From positions 1-64,000 of the IMG/VR virus record IMGVR_UViG_3300047393_000086: DNA of 64,000 bases. One strand, written 5' to 3'. Each line of letters begins with the position of its first letter. Position 1 is the stretch's first letter. The position numbers were made by a program, and so were the translations under genes. This stretch comes from a virus. The notes under the pieces are model-generated. The model worked only from the letters and a program-made list of their open reading frames with translations, was not told the DNA's origin and made no database searches. Positions 1-6,522 of this stretch are shown here, piece by piece.

Positions 1-58
1 TCGAGCCCACTCCTCTAGATTTTCAGTCTAGCGCAATCACCTGATCTGCCAAAGCTCC
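1..58 (-). tRNA. tRNA-Phe (GAA), cut by the window start
   Basis: The minus strand begins GGAGCTT and has a D-arm and an anticodon stem CTAGA/TCTAG around the loop CTGAAAA, which gives anticodon GAA. The T-loop runs off the window edge, so the 3' end is missing. It is the last visible member of the tRNA island. Confidence 0.85.
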
Positions 59-122
59 TTGCCTTTTTTAGAGTTTTTAATAGAACATTAGAACTCAAGG
101 ACAGTACGACCTAAAAACTAAC

Positions 123-208
123 TGGTGGGATGTGATGGAGTCAAACCACCCGAGTCATAAGACAAACGATTTACAGTCGTTCCCGCTATCCCTACGGTAT
201 AACATCCC
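123..208 (-). tRNA. tRNA-Tyr (GTA)
   Basis: The acceptor stem GGGATGT/ACATCCC is perfect. The anticodon loop reads CTGTAAA (GTA). The long variable arm is the class II form expected of bacterial tRNA-Tyr. A 3' CCA appears to be encoded. The HNH gene ends immediately upstream. Confidence 0.9.
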
Positions 209-709
209 TTATTTTGTAAAATAATAATTCTTCCAAGAATCTCCTAAATAATCCTCTATAGATATAAGATCTTTAGATTTAATTACATTTGAATGAGCTA
301 GCCTGTGACAATTTGGACAAATATACGTTAAATTAGTATTTTCATTACTTCCTCCATCCTTGCGTGGAATAATATGATGTACATCTCCTACAACACCATC
401 ATGAAACCATCCACATGAAAAACATGGTAATTTCATTCTTCTTAATATTTTCATAGTGGTTCTATTACTCATATCAAGTATTGATGTTGCTTCTACCTTT
501 CTAACATATGCAGCATGTTTTGCTATAGATCTAATAGATTTCCTTTCATCTTTACCGGTATTATCAGAACTTAAAGTTCTACTAACCTTTTCATTAATTT
601 CTGTTCTTTTGGCCTTTGTGCTAAAACCCCTTGAACATTTAGTTGAACAAAATCTACCAGAACCGTAAGTTCCTTCATGTTCATTTCCGCAATTTTCGCA
701 TTTTTTCAT
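209..709 (-). CDS. HNH homing endonuclease
   Basis: This 166-residue protein has an N-terminal zinc-ribbon-like cluster (CENCGNEH then CSTKC, residues 4-26), a basic middle and a C-terminal HNH domain. In the HNH domain, CFSCGW is followed by DVHHIIPRKDGG and then CPNCHRLAH, so both the zinc-binding cysteines and the catalytic His-His pair are present. The family makes site-specific DNA cuts and spreads by homing. It sits free-standing between tRNA-Tyr and tRNA-Val, a common place for such genes. A GATATATAG box about 20 bases upstream suggests late expression. No intron is visible around it. Confidence 0.88.
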   Translation of the reverse strand: MKKCENCGNEHEGTYGSGRFCSTKCSRGFSTKAKRTEINEKVSRTLSSDNTGKDERKSIRSIAKHAAYVRKVEATSILDMSNRTTMKILRRMKLPCFSCGWFHDGVVGDVHHIIPRKDGGSNENTNLTYICPNCHRLAHSNVIKSKDLISIEDYLGDSWKNYYFTK

Positions 710-729
710 AATATTAAGTATGTTTATAT

Positions 730-739
730 ACTATATATC
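730..739 (-). promoter_or_regulatory. putative late promoter box
   Basis: The minus strand reads GATATATAGT 21 bases before the HNH start. It is a variant of the GATATATAAT box found before capsid and tail genes here. Confidence 0.45.
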
Positions 740-847
740 TATTCGAATGTGTAAAAAATGTTACAGTAGTTCAAAAATATCCAATTTTGATGGGCTCATC
801 TGATAATATGTTTCAATTACCCAGCACTTGAGATTGGCAACTCCTTG

Positions 848-922
848 TACATCTTGAAGGATTCGAACCTACGACCTCCTCGGTGTAAACGAGGCGCTCT
901 GAACCAACTGAGCTAAAGGTGC
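848..922 (-). tRNA. tRNA-Val (TAC)
   Basis: The anticodon stem CCTCG/CGAGG encloses TTTACAC (anticodon TAC). The D-arm GCTCAGTTGG and T-arm GGTTCGAATCC are standard. The acceptor GCACCTT/AAGATGT has one mismatch. CCA is not encoded. Confidence 0.9.
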
Positions 923-1026
923 ATGGAGCTTCATAATGTTCACAACTAATAACCATATTGGATTATTCATTTACGTCTGCAACAGCTTTTAACTGAGAGA
1001 TTGCAGAATTGTGTATGAAGCATTTG

Positions 1027-1099
1027 TGACCCCGGCGGGCTACGATCCCACTACCCCCAAGTTAAAAGCTTGGTGCTCTACCGATTGAGCTACGAAGTC
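1027..1099 (-). tRNA. tRNA-Lys (TTT)
   Basis: The anticodon loop is CTTTTAA inside CAAG/CTTG, giving TTT. The acceptor GACTTCG/CGGGGTC pairs through G-T wobbles. The T-loop is GGGATCGTAGCCC rather than the usual TTCGAAT, so this arm is slightly unusual. Confidence 0.82.
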
Positions 1100-1288
1100 T
1101 GGTGTAGGCAATTACGTTTTTAAAGAACTAGAGCCAACATTAAAACTTTTAAAGAGTATAAAAGAAACATCTTACCTAAGACCGCGAATCCATGCAAGAC
1201 TTAACTACACCAAACATTTTATTTGCAACTTAAATGTCTGTCACGTTACTACACTTCCGGTTTCTTTTATTGCGTCTAGTATTTTACT
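1100..1288 (-). other. spacer, possible tRNA debris
   Basis: No supported gene was found. Short stretches look tRNA-like, for example CTTGCAT near 1193-1199, which would be a TGC (Ala) anticodon loop. No cloverleaf could be completed around them and no T-arm consensus is present. Confidence 0.3.
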
Positions 1289-1360
1289 ACGACAATATAG
1301 GATTCGAACCTATGATTCCGGCCCCTATGGCCAGCGTGTTCTCCGCTACACTAATCGCCG
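1289..1360 (-). tRNA. tRNA-like gene, anticodon loop CATAGGG (no U33)
   Basis: The cloverleaf closes well. The acceptor is CGGCGAT/ATTGTCG, the D-stem GTGT/ACAC, the anticodon stem CTGGC/GCCGG and the T-arm ATAGG-TTCGAAT-CCTAT. The seven-base loop enclosed by the anticodon stem reads CATAGGG, so the base before the presumptive anticodon is A instead of the nearly universal U33. TAG at positions 34-36 would mean Leu, but the variable loop is short, unlike tRNA-Leu. The identity is therefore open. Confidence 0.6.
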
Positions 1361-1523
1361 CAACTATTATTACCTTCAACTTTTCTCTTTGTGACTGTAA
1401 GGGGATTCGAACCGTGATGATTACTAACTCGCGACACTTTCATCATCTTTCATTAACCTAGTCGTTAGACGTCTGATTTACCGGCAGACCTAGTTTTACC
1501 TTTACTAGTATACAATCATTTAG
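1361..1523 (-). other. tRNA-like fragment with T-loop only
   Basis: A GGTTCGAATCC T-loop lies at 1403-1413 on the minus strand. Just upstream is a 6-bp stem GATGAT/ATCATC with a 20-base loop. No matching acceptor stem was found. It may be a decayed tRNA gene or one with an insertion. Confidence 0.35.
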
Positions 1524-1595
1524 TAGCGGGGGCAGGATTCGAACCTGCGACCTTCGGGTTATGAGCCCGCTGAGCTACCTCTGCTCTACCCCGCA
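1524..1595 (-). tRNA. initiator tRNA-fMet (CAT)
   Basis: The anticodon stem ends in the three G-C pairs typical of initiators (CGGG-CTCATAA-CCCG). The first acceptor pair is mismatched (T1-T72), another initiator hallmark. The T-arm and D-arm are standard. Confidence 0.9.
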
Positions 1596-1743
1596 ATATA
1601 TGCTGATTAGGATGGATTCGAACCATAATCCTGTTTCCTCTTTCAGGTACTCCGACCTTACTCCATTCTACTGTGCGCCTTTACACCATAATCAATCGTC
1701 AGTTTCGAACCTGACAGCCTTAAGGTAATTACTCTTAAGATTT
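1596..1743 (-). other. two tRNA-like elements, identity unclear
   Basis: Minus-strand T-arms lie at 1614-1624 (GGTTCGAATCC) and 1698-1715 (GTCAG-GTTCGAAA-CTGAC). The first has an acceptor TGATTAT/CTAATCA and a hairpin CCTG/CAGG in the variable region, so it may be a class II tRNA. No convincing seven-base anticodon loop can be drawn. The second has a good T-arm but no acceptor partner. Confidence 0.4.
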
Positions 1744-1824
1744 GTTGCGATTAAAGGACTCGAACCTCTGTTGGGTATATCTACCAATACGGCTCATGAG
1801 ACCGTCAATGCACCTGCATCGCAA
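1744..1824 (-). tRNA. tRNA-like gene, anticodon CAT with truncated D-arm
   Basis: The acceptor TTGCGAT/ATCGCAA is a perfect 7-bp stem. The anticodon arm ACGGT-CTCATGA-GCCGT gives CAT with a normal U33. A long variable arm TTGG/CCAA makes it class II, which is odd for a CAT tRNA. Only about 12 bases separate acceptor and anticodon stems, against a usual 19, so the D-arm is shortened. Confidence 0.55.
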
Positions 1825-1894
1825 TAAATACCTGTCTTTCCAGATTGTCAGCGTTCTATTAAAAATGGAAGAAGTTTTGCGCCTATACCTTTTG

Positions 1895-1991
1895 TAATTA
1901 TGATTGGATTCGAACCAATTTCAGCTTTACCATAAAGAGTATATTTCAACTCAACCTTGGGGAGGTGCCGCCAACCAATGGCCTCATAATC
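1895..1991 (-). tRNA. tRNA-like gene, class II, anticodon unclear
   Basis: The acceptor GATTATG/CATAATT, D-stem GCC/GGC and T-arm ATTGG-TTCGAAT-CCAAT are present, with a variable hairpin GAGT/ACTC. The anticodon region ACCTCCCCAAGGT folds either with a 5-base loop or as ACC-TCCCCAA-GGT. Neither has U33. Amino-acid identity cannot be read. Confidence 0.45.
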
Positions 1992-1994
1992 ATT

Positions 1995-2071
1995 TGGAGC
2001 AGAGATAGGATTCGAACCTATAACCTAATCCGGCCTATTACCGGTTGCACGTCCAATTGTGCTTCAACGCT
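1995..2071 (-). tRNA. tRNA-like gene, anticodon loop TAATAGG (no U33)
   Basis: The D-stem GCAC/GTGC, anticodon stem CCGG/CCGG, T-arm ATAGG-TTCGAAT-CCTAT and a 3' TCCA are visible. The acceptor stem has two mismatches. The loop TAATAGG lacks U33 and resembles the loop of the tRNA-like gene at 1289-1360, including the following GCCGGA, so the two may be related copies. Confidence 0.45.
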
Positions 2072-2422
2072 CATATTTGCGAAGTGAATGGATTCGAACC
2101 ATTTGTCTGTACTTGTACGACTTTAACCAGACCACTCCTAGAGCTGCAGCTCTGTTATAATGTATGCATCAACCTCTAAATGCTTTCCCTTTGACTATTA
2201 CGGATGTGGACTCGAACCACATTATTTCAGTTACCTATGCGTTTTACTTTAAGCTGCCTTATTACTAAGGTTTCGAAGCGCATCTTTGATTAGGGAGCGA
2301 CCCTATCTCTAACGTCTTAAAGTAATTTGTTAGTCTTTTCCTTACCTCTTAATAATTATAATTGCCAGTCAGATGTTACCCTCTGATGCTTACCAGAACT
2401 CGCTGGAATAATTATTAAATTG
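2072..2422 (-). other. tRNA-like fragments and hairpins
   Basis: T-arms lie at 2090-2100 and 2205-2222 (the latter TGTGG-TTCGAGT-CCACA). A stem GTCTG/CAGAC with an 18-base loop precedes the first. A perfect hairpin CCTTA-GTAA-TAAGG lies near 2260-2275. At about 2345-2418 a long inverted repeat TAATAATTAT/ATAATTATTA encloses an anticodon-like arm TCAGA-GGGTAACA-TCTGA but no T-arm. No complete standard tRNA can be claimed. Confidence 0.35.
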
Positions 2423-2494
2423 AGCAGATAGGGAGAATCGAACTCCCATCTTCAGATTGGAAGTCTGAAGTAATGACCATTATACGATATCTGC
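2423..2494 (-). tRNA. tRNA-Gly (TCC)
   Basis: The acceptor GCAGATA/TATCTGC is perfect. The anticodon stem TTCAGA/TCTGAA encloses CTTCCAA (TCC). The T-arm GGGAG-TTCGATT-CTCCC is perfect. Confidence 0.95.
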
Positions 2495-2538
2495 ATTATT
2501 TACCAAGATTTCAAATAACGTTTGTTTTAATTTGTTAT

Positions 2539-2547
2539 GTAAATATA
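2539..2547 (-). promoter_or_regulatory. putative promoter, TATATTTAC box
   Basis: The minus strand shows TTTATATTTACATAACAAATT with a conserved TTAACATAAAAAGTTTTC block about 25-35 bases upstream. It resembles the Bacteroidetes TAnnTTTG element. It would drive the tRNA genes from tRNA-Gly downward. Confidence 0.6.
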
Positions 2548-2610
2548 AACAATTTTTTTCAATCCTGAAAACTTTTTATGTTAATTTTTTGTTAAAGTTA
2601 TTAACAATTG

Positions 2611-2684
2611 TGGTCCATCTAGGATTCGAACCTAGGACCCTCTCGTTATGAGCGAGGCGCTCTACCAGACTGAGCTAAAAGACC
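2611..2684 (-). tRNA. tRNA with CAT anticodon (Met elongator or Ile2)
   Basis: The fold is standard with anticodon arm CCTCG-CTCATAA-CGAGA. The acceptor GGTCTTT/ATGGACC has one T-T mismatch. Unlike the gene at 1524-1595 it lacks initiator features. CAT could be Met, or Ile if modified to lysidine; the sequence alone does not decide. Confidence 0.9.
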
Positions 2685-2746
2685 GTTTAGAGTTTTCACG
2701 TTATTAAAGCCAACGTCCGGAATAATCTCTCAACCAAACCACTTTG

Positions 2747-2818
2747 TTACTCCTAATGGAATCGAACCACTGCCGCATGGATCAAAACCATGTGTACTAA
2801 CCGTTATACGAAGGAGTA
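2747..2818 (-). tRNA. tRNA-Gln (TTG)
   Basis: The acceptor is TACTCCT/AGGAGTA. The anticodon arm CATGG-TTTTGAT-CCATG gives TTG. The T-arm is standard. Confidence 0.93.
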
Positions 2819-2826
2819 TTAATATG

Positions 2827-2900
2827 TAGGCAATAATGGACTCGAACCATTGACCTCCTCGGTATCAGCGAGGCGCTCTAACCAACTGAGCTAAATGCCT
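2827..2900 (-). tRNA. tRNA-Ile (GAT)
   Basis: The anticodon arm CCTCG-CTGATAC-CGAGG gives GAT. The D-arm GCTCAGTTGGTTAGAGC and T-arm AATGG-TTCGAGT-CCATT are standard. Confidence 0.93.
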
Positions 2901-3065
2901 GAATTTGGAAGGTCACCAACAGCACCTTCCTTGGTAGTTTTAGGAATAATTGACATTCCAAGGTTTCGAATTGTTTAACGTCTTGTTCTAAAAGACTCAA
3001 CGACTGTTGCATCGTCGCCGCACGAGACTACTTCTACCTTAACGCGAACTGGTTTTAAGCTTATT
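2901..3065 (-). other. spacer with a degenerate tRNA-like arm
   Basis: An anticodon-like hairpin GTCTT-TTAGAAC-AAGAC lies at 2980-2996, with a D-stem-like CGAC/GTCG upstream and a weak T-like TTCGAA. The acceptor cannot be closed. It is probably a decayed tRNA; no gene is claimed. Confidence 0.3.
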
Positions 3066-3701
3066 TTATATGATTTTACGACCTAATCTCCATCCTTCAG
3101 GTATCATATCACCTTTATTGATTTTCTTAGATTCAATTTCGTTTGTTATCCAACACTTTCCATATTGAGAGTTATTAGATCCTTTTTGTTTAAGGGAATT
3201 AGATTCTCCTATTTTTCTTTTAGTTTCTTCTGAATGAGATTTACCAGTGAAATTATCATATTTTACATTTCCACTCTTATGGTTTTTAATAGATCCATTT
3301 CTTAATATTTCTTTCATTCTAATAGAATAGTCAATATTGCTCCATTTGTTATTTAACCATACTCTAGCGCCTTCTCGTAGGTTTAGACTGTGTGTATCGT
3401 CTGATATTCCTCCACCACCTCCTAATTGAAGATTCATACATAACTCTTCGTTAATCAATTCAACATTAACGATTTGTTTTTCTCTTTCTTTTAATGTTTT
3501 TCTATCAGGTAAGAATTCTAATATTTCGCAATCATGATTGTCTTTACCATGTTTATTGATTGAATACCATAATCTTTTGCCTGAACCAATATAACCATCT
3601 TCTAGATTATCTGTTGAATGCATTCCAATATAAAACTTGTTTGTAATAATACATGTAGTTTTATAAATGTAGTGATATTTTCTTCTTTGAGCTCTTTCCA
3701 T
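3066..3701 (-). CDS. GIY-YIG homing endonuclease
   Basis: This 211-residue protein starts with a GIY-YIG nuclease domain: HYIYKTTCIITNKFYIGMHST (residues 9-29) carries the Y..(10).YIG core. A glutamate-containing KEREKQIV helix follows. The C-terminal part has NUMOD3-like DNA-binding repeats (FTGKSHSEETKRKIGESN). The family cuts DNA at defined sites and propagates by homing (compare T4 Seg proteins). It lies in the tRNA island between tRNA-Ile and tRNA-Glu and is related in layout to the gene at 47410-48207. A GATATATAG box lies about 25 bases upstream. Confidence 0.88.
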   Translation of the reverse strand: MERAQRRKYHYIYKTTCIITNKFYIGMHSTDNLEDGYIGSGKRLWYSINKHGKDNHDCEILEFLPDRKTLKEREKQIVNVELINEELCMNLQLGGGGGISDDTHSLNLREGARVWLNNKWSNIDYSIRMKEILRNGSIKNHKSGNVKYDNFTGKSHSEETKRKIGESNSLKQKGSNNSQYGKCWITNEIESKKINKGDMIPEGWRLGRKII

Positions 3702-3725
3702 GGATATTTAGATATTTTTCTATAA

Positions 3726-3735
3726 TCTATATATC
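3726..3735 (-). promoter_or_regulatory. putative late promoter box
   Basis: The minus strand reads GATATATAGA 25 bases upstream of the GIY-YIG start. It is the same variant as before the HNH gene. Confidence 0.4.
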
Positions 3736-3761
3736 TATGGAAATGGCAAAAAGTTTCACAG

Positions 3762-3833
3762 TACTGCCACGGAGAATCGAACTCCGATTTTTAGGATGAA
3801 AACCTAATGTCCTAACCGTTAGACGATGGCAGC
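3762..3833 (-). tRNA. tRNA-Glu (TTC)
   Basis: The anticodon arm TTAGG-TTTTCAT-CCTAA gives TTC. The acceptor GCTGCCA/TGGCAGT and T-arm CGGAG-TTCGATT-CTCCG are good. Confidence 0.93.
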
Positions 3834-3839
3834 ATTTTG

Positions 3840-3911
3840 CGGACTTGGGGAATTTCGAAATCCCGACCCTTCACTTAACAGGCGAACGCTCTTCCTCTGA
3901 GCTACAAGTCC
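3840..3911 (-). tRNA. tRNA-Asn (GTT)
   Basis: The acceptor GGACTTG/CAAGTCC is perfect. The anticodon loop CTGTTAA gives GTT. The T-loop is TTTCGAAA, slightly variant but paired. Confidence 0.9.
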
Positions 3912-4016
3912 AATTTACTCTAGCACCACCTAGAGCCTTTGTCCGGCTTGTCCAAATAACTCACAACCGATTGTTGCGTTAAGGACCGAAGCTTGTAACC
4001 GGCGATCAATGCATTG

Positions 4017-4092
4017 TCTGGTAGGCAGGATTCGAACCTGCGTGCTCTAGCGTCCAAGGCCAGCGAGATAAACCGGGCTCCTCTACTACCAG
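4017..4092 (-). tRNA. tRNA-Pro (TGG)
   Basis: The acceptor CTGGTAG/CTACCAG is perfect. The anticodon arm CTGGC-CTTGGAC-GCTAG gives TGG. The T-arm GCAGG-TTCGAAT-CCTGC is perfect. Confidence 0.93.
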
Positions 4093-4098
4093 TTAATT

Positions 4099-4175
4099 TG
4101 GCGGCTCGTATGGGACTCGAACCCATGACCTTCGCCGTGACAGGGCGACATTGTAACCAACTCTACTAACGAGCC
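4099..4175 (-). tRNA. tRNA-Asp (GTC)
   Basis: The acceptor GGCTCGT/ACGAGCC is perfect and a 3' GCCA is encoded. The anticodon arm TCGCC-CTGTCAC-GGCGA gives GTC. Confidence 0.94.
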
Positions 4176-4184
4176 AAATTTTTG

Positions 4185-4257
4185 AGCCTCCTGTCGGGCT
4201 CGAACCAACGACCTGATCATTACAAATGATCTGCTCTACCAACTGAGCTAAGGAGGC
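4185..4257 (-). tRNA. tRNA-Thr (TGT)
   Basis: The acceptor GCCTCCT/AGGAGGC is perfect. The anticodon arm GATCA-TTTGTAA-TGATC gives TGT. Confidence 0.94.
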
Positions 4258-4345
4258 AAATTTGATAGGTGACCATCCTATCATGAAACTTCCATGGATG
4301 TTTCTTTTCTTTATAGAATCCGTAGATACTGTAGGAACATTTTTG

Positions 4346-4425
4346 TACCCAAGGAGGGAGTCGAACCCTCAAGCTTTCGCCACGGCTTCTAAGACCGCTG
4401 TGTCTACCAGTTCCACCACTCGGGC
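4346..4425 (-). tRNA. tRNA-Leu (TAG)
   Basis: A class II tRNA with anticodon arm GCGGT-CTTAGAA-GCCGT (TAG), a typical D-arm GGTAGACAC and a variable arm. The T-arm is GAGGG-TTCGACT-CCCTC. Confidence 0.94.
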
Positions 4426-4432
4426 AATTTTG

Positions 4433-4517
4433 CGGAGGATGTAGGATTCGAACCTACGGTACCTTGCGGTACAACGGTTTTCAAGACCGCCGCGATCGAC
4501 CACTCTGCCAATCCTCC
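4433..4517 (-). tRNA. tRNA-Ser (TGA)
   Basis: Class II, with acceptor GGAGGAT/ATCCTCC and anticodon arm GCGGT-CTTGAAA-ACCGT (TGA). The variable arm is GTACC-GCAA-GGTAC. Confidence 0.95.
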
Positions 4518-4567
4518 TTAATTTCTATGCCAAGATGTCAATGAACATTTGTTCTAAATTTTGATAT

Positions 4568-4576
4568 GTAAATATA
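4568..4576 (-). promoter_or_regulatory. putative promoter, TATATTTAC box
   Basis: The minus strand reads TTATATTTACATATCAAAA, with TTAACATTTAAAGTTTTC upstream. It would drive the tRNA-Ser to tRNA-Glu run. Confidence 0.6.
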
Positions 4577-4637
4577 ATCAAAACTTTTTAAACCCGAAAA
4601 CTTTAAATGTTAAATTTATGTTAAAGTTTTCTTTTTG

Positions 4638-4708
4638 AGTCCGGTGTTGGAATCGAACCAACTTATCAGAGTTTGCAATCCTGTGCCTAACCAATCGACC
4701 AACCGAAC
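4638..4708 (-). tRNA. tRNA-Cys (GCA)
   Basis: The acceptor is GTTCGGT/ACCGGAC. The anticodon loop is TTGCAAA (GCA), with one weak pair in its stem. The T-arm is GTTGG-TTCGATT-CCAAC. Confidence 0.9.
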
Positions 4709-4720
4709 CTGTAAAATCAA

Positions 4721-4752
4721 AAAAGGACCATTCATTTCTGAAAGGTCCTTTT
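4721..4752 (-). terminator. hairpin terminator, probably bidirectional
   Basis: A 9-bp stem AAAAGGACC/GGTCCTTTT has T-runs on both sides. It lies between the small gene at 4776 and tRNA-Cys. Confidence 0.6.
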
Positions 4753-4775
4753 GAATATTTTGTATGTTAATAGAT

Positions 4776-4913
4776 TTAACTCATATTAACATTTTTGTTT
4801 CCAAAAGAACCGTCTTGCTTCCAATCCGAATTACTAAAATACTGCTCACATATCGGGTTGCCTGTCGTAAGGACTGGTTGTTCCATAATGATATGTTTTT
4901 GAATTGCTTGCAT
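4776..4913 (-). CDS. small protein of unknown function (45 aa)
   Basis: An uninterrupted 46-codon frame starts MQAIQKHIIM and ends GNKNVNMS just before a hairpin terminator. A GATATATAG box lies about 65 bases upstream. The position between promoter-like and terminator sequences supports expression. I recognise no family; there is no signal peptide or membrane segment. Confidence 0.5.
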   Translation of the reverse strand: MQAIQKHIIMEQPVLTTGNPICEQYFSNSDWKQDGSFGNKNVNMS

Positions 4914-4976
4914 TTTAATTGTTTTTGTTTGTTCTAATCTATATATAAGATTTAATTTTCTTATGTATATTATAGA

Positions 4977-4986
4977 TCTATATATC
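4977..4986 (-). promoter_or_regulatory. putative late promoter box
   Basis: The minus strand reads GATATATAGA, about 65 bases upstream of the 45-residue gene. The rest of 4914-5034 is AT-rich and holds no gene that I can see. Confidence 0.35.
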
Positions 4987-5034
4987 TTTTTGTTTCATTA
5001 AATTTCACTTTAATTTGAACTATTTTTAATTATT

Positions 5035-5328
5035 TTAAAAAAGTTCATTTCCGAGTGAATTTGACCACTTTACCAGAATATCTCCGTGACATTTATTTGG
5101 CTTACACCAACATCCAAGAGTCTTTCCCTGTAATTCTATCAAAGAATTAAATAAAGTTTCATTTTCTAGAAGATATTTTTCATATTTTTCTAGGGCTTCT
5201 GCTCTATTCTTGACCCTAAATTCTGCAAGGGTCCCTTCTTTATGTGAATATGGATTTCCCCATTTTGAGGGTCTTCCGATATAAACATCGTAAGGTTCTT
5301 TTTTAAGATGAACTATCTTTGTTTGCAT
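5035..5328 (-). CDS. DUF4326 family protein
   Basis: This 97-residue protein matches the DUF4326 pattern: YDVYIGRPSKWGNPY near the N terminus, a central EALEKYEKYLL helix, and a C-terminal LGCWCKPNKCHGDILVK motif with conserved Cys and His. The family is widespread in phages and bacteria, and its function is not established. The paired cysteines and GxPSKWGNP motif are consistent with a small nucleotide- or metal-binding fold, but that is inference. Confidence 0.85.
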   Translation of the reverse strand: MQTKIVHLKKEPYDVYIGRPSKWGNPYSHKEGTLAEFRVKNRAEALEKYEKYLLENETLFNSLIELQGKTLGCWCKPNKCHGDILVKWSNSLGNELF

Positions 5329-5343
5329 CTTTATTTAATTTGT

Positions 5344-5459
5344 TGTCAGGACAGGATTCGAACCTGTATCTACGTCTAGTCTTGTTTAGCCGACCATACC
5401 CAACAAGAGCGTCTACCATGAAAGGATCTTTAATATTCCTAACTATTCCGCCACCTGAC
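5344..5459 (-). tRNA. tRNA gene (Leu-like) with apparent insertions
   Basis: The acceptor GTCAGGT/TCCTGAC and T-arm ACAGG-TTCGAAT-CCTGT are good. The D-arm matches tRNA-Leu (GGCGGAAT...GGTAGACGC) but is interrupted by about 25 extra bases that can form an AGGA/TCCT hairpin. The next stem TCTTG/CAAGA encloses 19 bases instead of 7. The anticodon cannot be read unless about 12 bases are removed. It may be a decayed gene or one with processed insertions. Confidence 0.5.
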
Positions 5460-5625
5460 TATTTTCGCTGATATTAAAACTTGTTCAATCACTTTAAAAA
5501 AATATCAACTTGCTACTTACTATATTTAGGCTCGCCAATCCTGTATCATATTATAATTTACCTGAACCTTCGTTGGGTTGTTGATTGACCACTCCCAATT
5601 ACTCAAGAAGTTTTTAAAATTTTAA
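5460..5625. other. AT-rich spacer, nothing recognised
   Basis: No supported gene, complete tRNA or clear hairpin was found. It holds the 3' leader between the lipoprotein gene and the interrupted tRNA. Confidence 0.4.
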
Positions 5626-5793
5626 TTACTTTACAGTGTCAACTTTTACAGTATCGACTACTGTTGAATCTACTGCTACTGAATCAACTTGAACTGCTGT
5701 TGAATCTGTTGATGTTTCTGATGTTGCAGTTGTTTTGTTACAACCTACTGCTAATGTAGCTACCAAAGCTAATGCGAAAATTACTTTTTTCAT
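5626..5793 (-). CDS. small lipoprotein (55 aa)
   Basis: The protein has a lipoprotein signal: MKKVIFALALVATLAVGC with the lipobox cysteine at residue 18. The mature part is short, Thr/Ser/Val-rich and built from VDS/VDT repeats (VQVDSVAVDSTVVDTVKVDTVK), so it is probably an extended acidic tail on a lipid anchor. It would be exported and anchored in a host membrane. Phage lipoproteins of this size often block superinfection, but nothing in this sequence shows that role. It is flanked by tRNA genes. Confidence 0.7.
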   Translation of the reverse strand: MKKVIFALALVATLAVGCNKTTATSETSTDSTAVQVDSVAVDSTVVDTVKVDTVK

Positions 5794-5835
5794 TTTAAAA
5801 TTTATTTAGTTAATCATGAAACTTATGTTTCATAG

Positions 5836-5907
5836 TAGCCCCGCCAAGAATCGAACTTGGAAATCCGCTTTAGAAGAGCGGCGGTATATCCGTTTACCTA
5901 CGGGGCT
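5836..5907 (-). tRNA. tRNA-Arg (TCT)
   Basis: The acceptor AGCCCCG/CGGGGCT is perfect. The anticodon arm CCGCT-CTTCTAA-AGCGG gives TCT. The T-arm is CCAAG-TTCGATT-CTTGG. Confidence 0.94.
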
Positions 5908-5926
5908 GTTATTCTTATTACTTTAA

Positions 5927-6280
5927 TTATACTAAAGAATCGACTTTTGTTTCAAGTTCTTTAATATGTTTACAATTGCCTCGTCTAAAAGTTGAAGCTG
6001 GACAATTACAGCTCCAAATGCCTCGTTGTCTTTTAACAACATATTCAGATTTTCCATTTGATGAAGGAACCTTAAACTCCATGTCTTTTTGAGGCTCTGG
6101 CTTCACTTCTGTTGAATCACTTACTGGTTCAATTATTATATCATCACTGAACTCTACATCATCTCTGGTAGTACCATCTTCAACAGGAATCCAACCCGGG
6201 CATATAAAGGTACCGTTTAAGGTTTTAACAATTCCAAAAGTTTGAAATACTCCGTGTCGAGGTATCTTATATTTTGCCAT
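5927..6280 (-). CDS. SWIM-type zinc-finger protein
   Basis: This 117-residue protein ends in a SWIM-like zinc site: WSCNCPASTFRRGNCKHIKEL, that is CxC then CxH (residues about 89-106). The N-terminal half has no recognised domain. The SWIM fold binds DNA or proteins and is common in mobile elements. The start overlaps the stop of the 74-residue gene upstream by one base, so the two are co-translated. Confidence 0.65.
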   Translation of the reverse strand: MAKYKIPRHGVFQTFGIVKTLNGTFICPGWIPVEDGTTRDDVEFSDDIIIEPVSDSTEVKPEPQKDMEFKVPSSNGKSEYVVKRQRGIWSCNCPASTFRRGNCKHIKELETKVDSLV

Positions 6281-6504
6281 TATCTTTCTAGGATTACAAA
6301 TTCACCAAATGCATTATCAAAAACTTGTAAGAGATGTTCGTAATCTCCATTCATCATTTCATTAATTAGGGCAGCACCTCGATCTTTCCATCCTAATTGG
6401 GTTGCAAATCGTTTAGCGTATGCCATAAGAACAAATGCATTACCATCAGGTCCTGTTAGATCTATAATAATTGCTCCAGTTTTTTCTTGTTTATTTCTAA
6501 TCAT
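6280..6504 (-). CDS. conserved small phage protein, unknown function (74 aa)
   Basis: The sequence is soluble, with no signal or membrane segment. It contains IIIDLTGPDGNAFVLMAYAKRFATQLGW followed by a short helical, acidic C terminus. I recall similar short proteins in other phages but know of no function. It is the first gene after the TATATTTAC promoter at 6523 and is co-translated with the SWIM protein. Confidence 0.6.
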   Translation of the reverse strand: MIRNKQEKTGAIIIDLTGPDGNAFVLMAYAKRFATQLGWKDRGAALINEMMNGDYEHLLQVFDNAFGEFVILER

Positions 6505-6522
6505 CTTGTTTAAATTTGATAT

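Noticed and set aside
4093-4284. Open frames running through the tRNA genes at 3920-4444
   Set aside because: They coincide with tRNA-Pro, Asp, Thr and Leu genes and have no protein-like composition.
1-5907. A suppressor tRNA (CTA, TTA or TCA anticodon) and genetic-code change
   Set aside because: No normal tRNA here has such an anticodon, and the core genes read through at normal lengths with standard stops. A CTA loop could be made at 5344-5459 only by assuming a particular excision.
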